Assembly: GCA_030526455.1 (NCBI GenBank)
Contig: JAUNCU010000048.1
Coordinates: 1 to 16,341, forward strand
From: Bacteroidales bacterium
GTDB lineage: Bacteria > Bacteroidota > Bacteroidia > Bacteroidales > Muribaculaceae
Direction of reading: 5' to 3'
DNA: 16,341 nt
Made by a program: the position numbers and the translations under genes. How positions within the stretch are numbered: position 1 is the first letter of the stretch; each line of letters opens with the position of its first letter. Positions 15,054 to 16,341 of this stretch are shown one piece after another. Under the pieces are notes generated by a model. It was not told the origin of the DNA. It did no database searches and saw only the letters and a program-made list of their open reading frames with translations.

Positions 15054-16131
15054 TGTAGTCGTAACCAGCATCGCGCTCGCGTGCGTAGAAACGGATAGCG
15101 CGAATGTATTGTGCATTGCCATAGAGGCGATAGGTGAATTCGGGAATCTGCGCTGAGGCGAGACTCACGCAAGCCTTTGCCAACGGCTCGTTCTGGTTGG
15201 CCAGACCCACGTAGCCCACCATCTGTTCGCCCGCATTCACTTGCCAGGTGGTGAGTTGGCCTATCTTTGTGGGGGTGTCGATGTCGGGGTTGATCACCTG
15301 AGCGCTCAGGTTCACCACCACGCGCATGCCGTTTTCGCCCGTGATCACGAGGGTGCCGCTATAGGTGCTGTAGACGTTTTGCACAAACGAAACCGTAACG
15401 GTGGCGCCCGCATTGGCTTCGGCAGCGGTGAGCGAGGTGCGATCCACGCTGAAGCCTGCGCCTTCCACGCTTATGTTGAGCCCTTGGGTGAGGTTGGCAG
15501 CGCTGATGCTGATGGCCTTGGTGATGGTCTCTCCCCTATCGGCCTTGCCCAGGCTCACGCTGCTGTTGTTCTGTGGCGTGGTGATGGAGGGCTCTGACAC
15601 TTCGGTCACTTCAAAGAATTGCCACTTGGTGCCGAGGTCGGTAGAGGACGACACGGCTTCCACCGAGCCGCCATCGTTGAGCAGCAAATAGTAAGTGGTG
15701 ACGAGGGGCGTGGCCGAAAGTGTGTAGGCCGTGCCGCTAGAAGTGTAGGAAATATTTGTAATGCTGTTTTGACTCCAAGAGAAAGAGCCTCCCGAACCGG
15801 TGCGCCTCACGCGTGGGCCATAATTGTTGCCGTTCTGGAGTCGCAAAGCATTGTTGCTTTTTGTGATGGTGAACACATAGGCATTGTACTCAGTGAGCGA
15901 TTCGATGGTTTTGGTGGCCTTGGTATTGTTGTTGCCACCCGTGCAGCCCACCAGCATGCCACGGTCCACATTGTAGAGCACGGCTTTGGTGCCCGACGTG
16001 ACACTAGCCAAGTCGATAGGCGTGGACGAAACCACATAAGCCGCTTGAGCGCCAATAGCGCACAATAATACCGCTAACGAAAAGATTAAAGTTCTCGCTA
16101 TGCTTCCTAATTTAAAATAATGGTACCTCAT
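14929..16131 (-). CDS. Second sialidase, upstream part (signal peptide, lectin-like and N-terminal domains)
   Basis: The frame is open back to 16167, but the Met at 16129-16131 places a signal peptide (1-30, ending AQA) at the N-terminus and aligns with the paralogue. Residues 31 to about 360 match the lectin-like, Ig-like and first half of the sialidase-associated domains of the neighbour. For example, IRFYARERDAGYDYTP corresponds to IRFYARPRDPNSDY. After the C run at 15049-15053 the frame reads about 40 unrelated, Thr/Pro/Arg/Trp-rich residues and stops at 14929, while the homologous sequence continues in the -1 frame. Joined to the downstream part the full protein would be about 1468 residues, against 1511 in the paralogue. 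A promoter of Bacteroidetes type lies about 90 bp upstream. Confidence 0.8.
   Translation of the reverse strand: MRYHYFKLGSIARTLIFSLAVLLCAIGAQAAYVVSSTPIDLASVTSGTKAVLYNVDRGMLVGCTGGNNNTKATKTIESLTEYNAYVFTITKSNNALRLQNGNNYGPRVRRTGSGGSFSWSQNSITNISYTSSGTAYTLSATPLVTTYYLLLNDGGSVEAVSSSTDLGTKWQFFEVTEVSEPSITTPQNNSSVSLGKADRGETITKAISISAANLTQGLNISVEGAGFSVDRTSLTAAEANAGATVTVSFVQNVYSTYSGTLVITGENGMRVVVNLSAQVINPDIDTPTKIGQLTTWQVNAGEQMVGYVGLANQNEPLAKACVSLASAQIPEFTYRLYGNAQYIRAIRFYARERDAGYDYTPMATTPAWKTPSPTFSTTAIRRRTAAPFCWASPPWCPSRA
15049..15053 (-). other. Frameshift site in a C5 run of the second sialidase
   Basis: On the coding strand the sequence reads GAC TAC ACC CCC ATG. Adding one C restores the frame as D-Y-T-P-H-G-N-Y-A-S, which fits the paralogue context. 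A -1 slip of the proline tRNA from CCC to the overlapping CCC gives the same product. No classic X-XXY-YYZ heptamer in the right phase is present. Confidence 0.8.
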
Positions 16132-16192
16132 AACAAACAGGGTATAAAATGAAATAGTAATCGTCAATCAGTTAATGAACAAGGCTGTTGTT

Positions 16193-16246
16193 CACCTAAT
16201 CAATATCTGTACAGAGAGCAAAGATAATAATAATTCCTATTAGGTG
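16193..16246. promoter_or_regulatory. Possible operator: inverted repeat flanking the promoter core
   Basis: CACCTAAT (16193-16200) and ATTAGGTG (16239-16246) are perfect 8-bp inverted copies 38 bp apart. One copy abuts the -33 element of the second sialidase promoter, and the other lies just after the predicted transcription start. The placement suits binding by a dimeric regulator, but an 8-bp match could be chance. Confidence 0.35.
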
Positions 16247-16250
16247 CAAG
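16219..16250 (-). promoter_or_regulatory. Bacteroidetes-type promoter of second sialidase gene
   Basis: On the - strand, CTTG (16247-16250) is followed after 20 nt by TATCTTTG (16219-16226), a perfect -7 match with a three-of-four -33 match. Transcription would start near 16212, giving a leader of about 80 nt before the start at 16131. Confidence 0.7.
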
Positions 16251-16341
16251 AATATACTGAGATATATTTTTGAGTCAACAAGCGCCCCACACAGATCTCA
16301 CACAGATTATAATTCGTTTAATTTAAAAATTCGTGTAATTC

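Noticed and set aside
15045..15060. Classic programmed -1 frameshift heptamer with stimulatory structure
   Set aside because: No X-XXY-YYZ heptamer in the correct phase, and no obvious strong downstream hairpin. Only simple C-run slippage remains possible.

Overview
The window looks like a chromosome segment from a gut-type Bacteroidales bacterium, most likely Muribaculaceae or Prevotellaceae. Four things point there: promoters of the Bacteroidetes form (TTTG, about 20 nt, TAnnTTTG); no Shine-Dalgarno sequences before the starts; an rsfS-ftsH gene pair; and large secreted sialidases that end in a type IX secretion (T9SS) sorting signal. The family-level placement is an inference.

Layout. Positions 1-535 hold no convincing gene: a hairpin at the left edge, a strong rightward terminator (180-222) and a promoter (368-398). 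The promoter serves a small exported 3D-domain protein (536-955, + strand). That gene converges on rsfS-ftsH (5870 to 1107, - strand), and the two share a bidirectional terminator (1051-1087). Upstream of rsfS is the 3' end of a large GH33-type sialidase gene (6170-10705, -) with its own promoter and terminator. A 960-bp gene-free stretch follows (10763-11725). It contains tandem octamers, a stem-loop and a 476-bp inverted repeat resembling a MITE. A second, paralogous sialidase gene (11726-16131, -) fills the rest. It is split by a -1 frameshift at a run of five C (15049-15053).

The most unusual item is the FtsH protein. Family members normally have one AAA+ module and one M41 protease domain in about 600-700 residues. 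This one has 1452 residues, with the usual two membrane segments, four consecutive FtsH-type AAA+ modules, and then one intact M41 zinc protease domain. All four modules keep Walker A, Walker B and arginine-finger residues. The substrate-gripping pore loop is canonical only in modules 1 and 4, altered in 2 and lost in 3. The modules differ too much to be an assembly duplication. This could be a multi-tier membrane unfoldase-protease.

The sialidases probably act on the cell surface or outside the cell, releasing sialic acid from host glycans. RsfS and FtsH are housekeeping functions (ribosome silencing and membrane protein quality control). No functional link between the two blocks is visible beyond adjacency.
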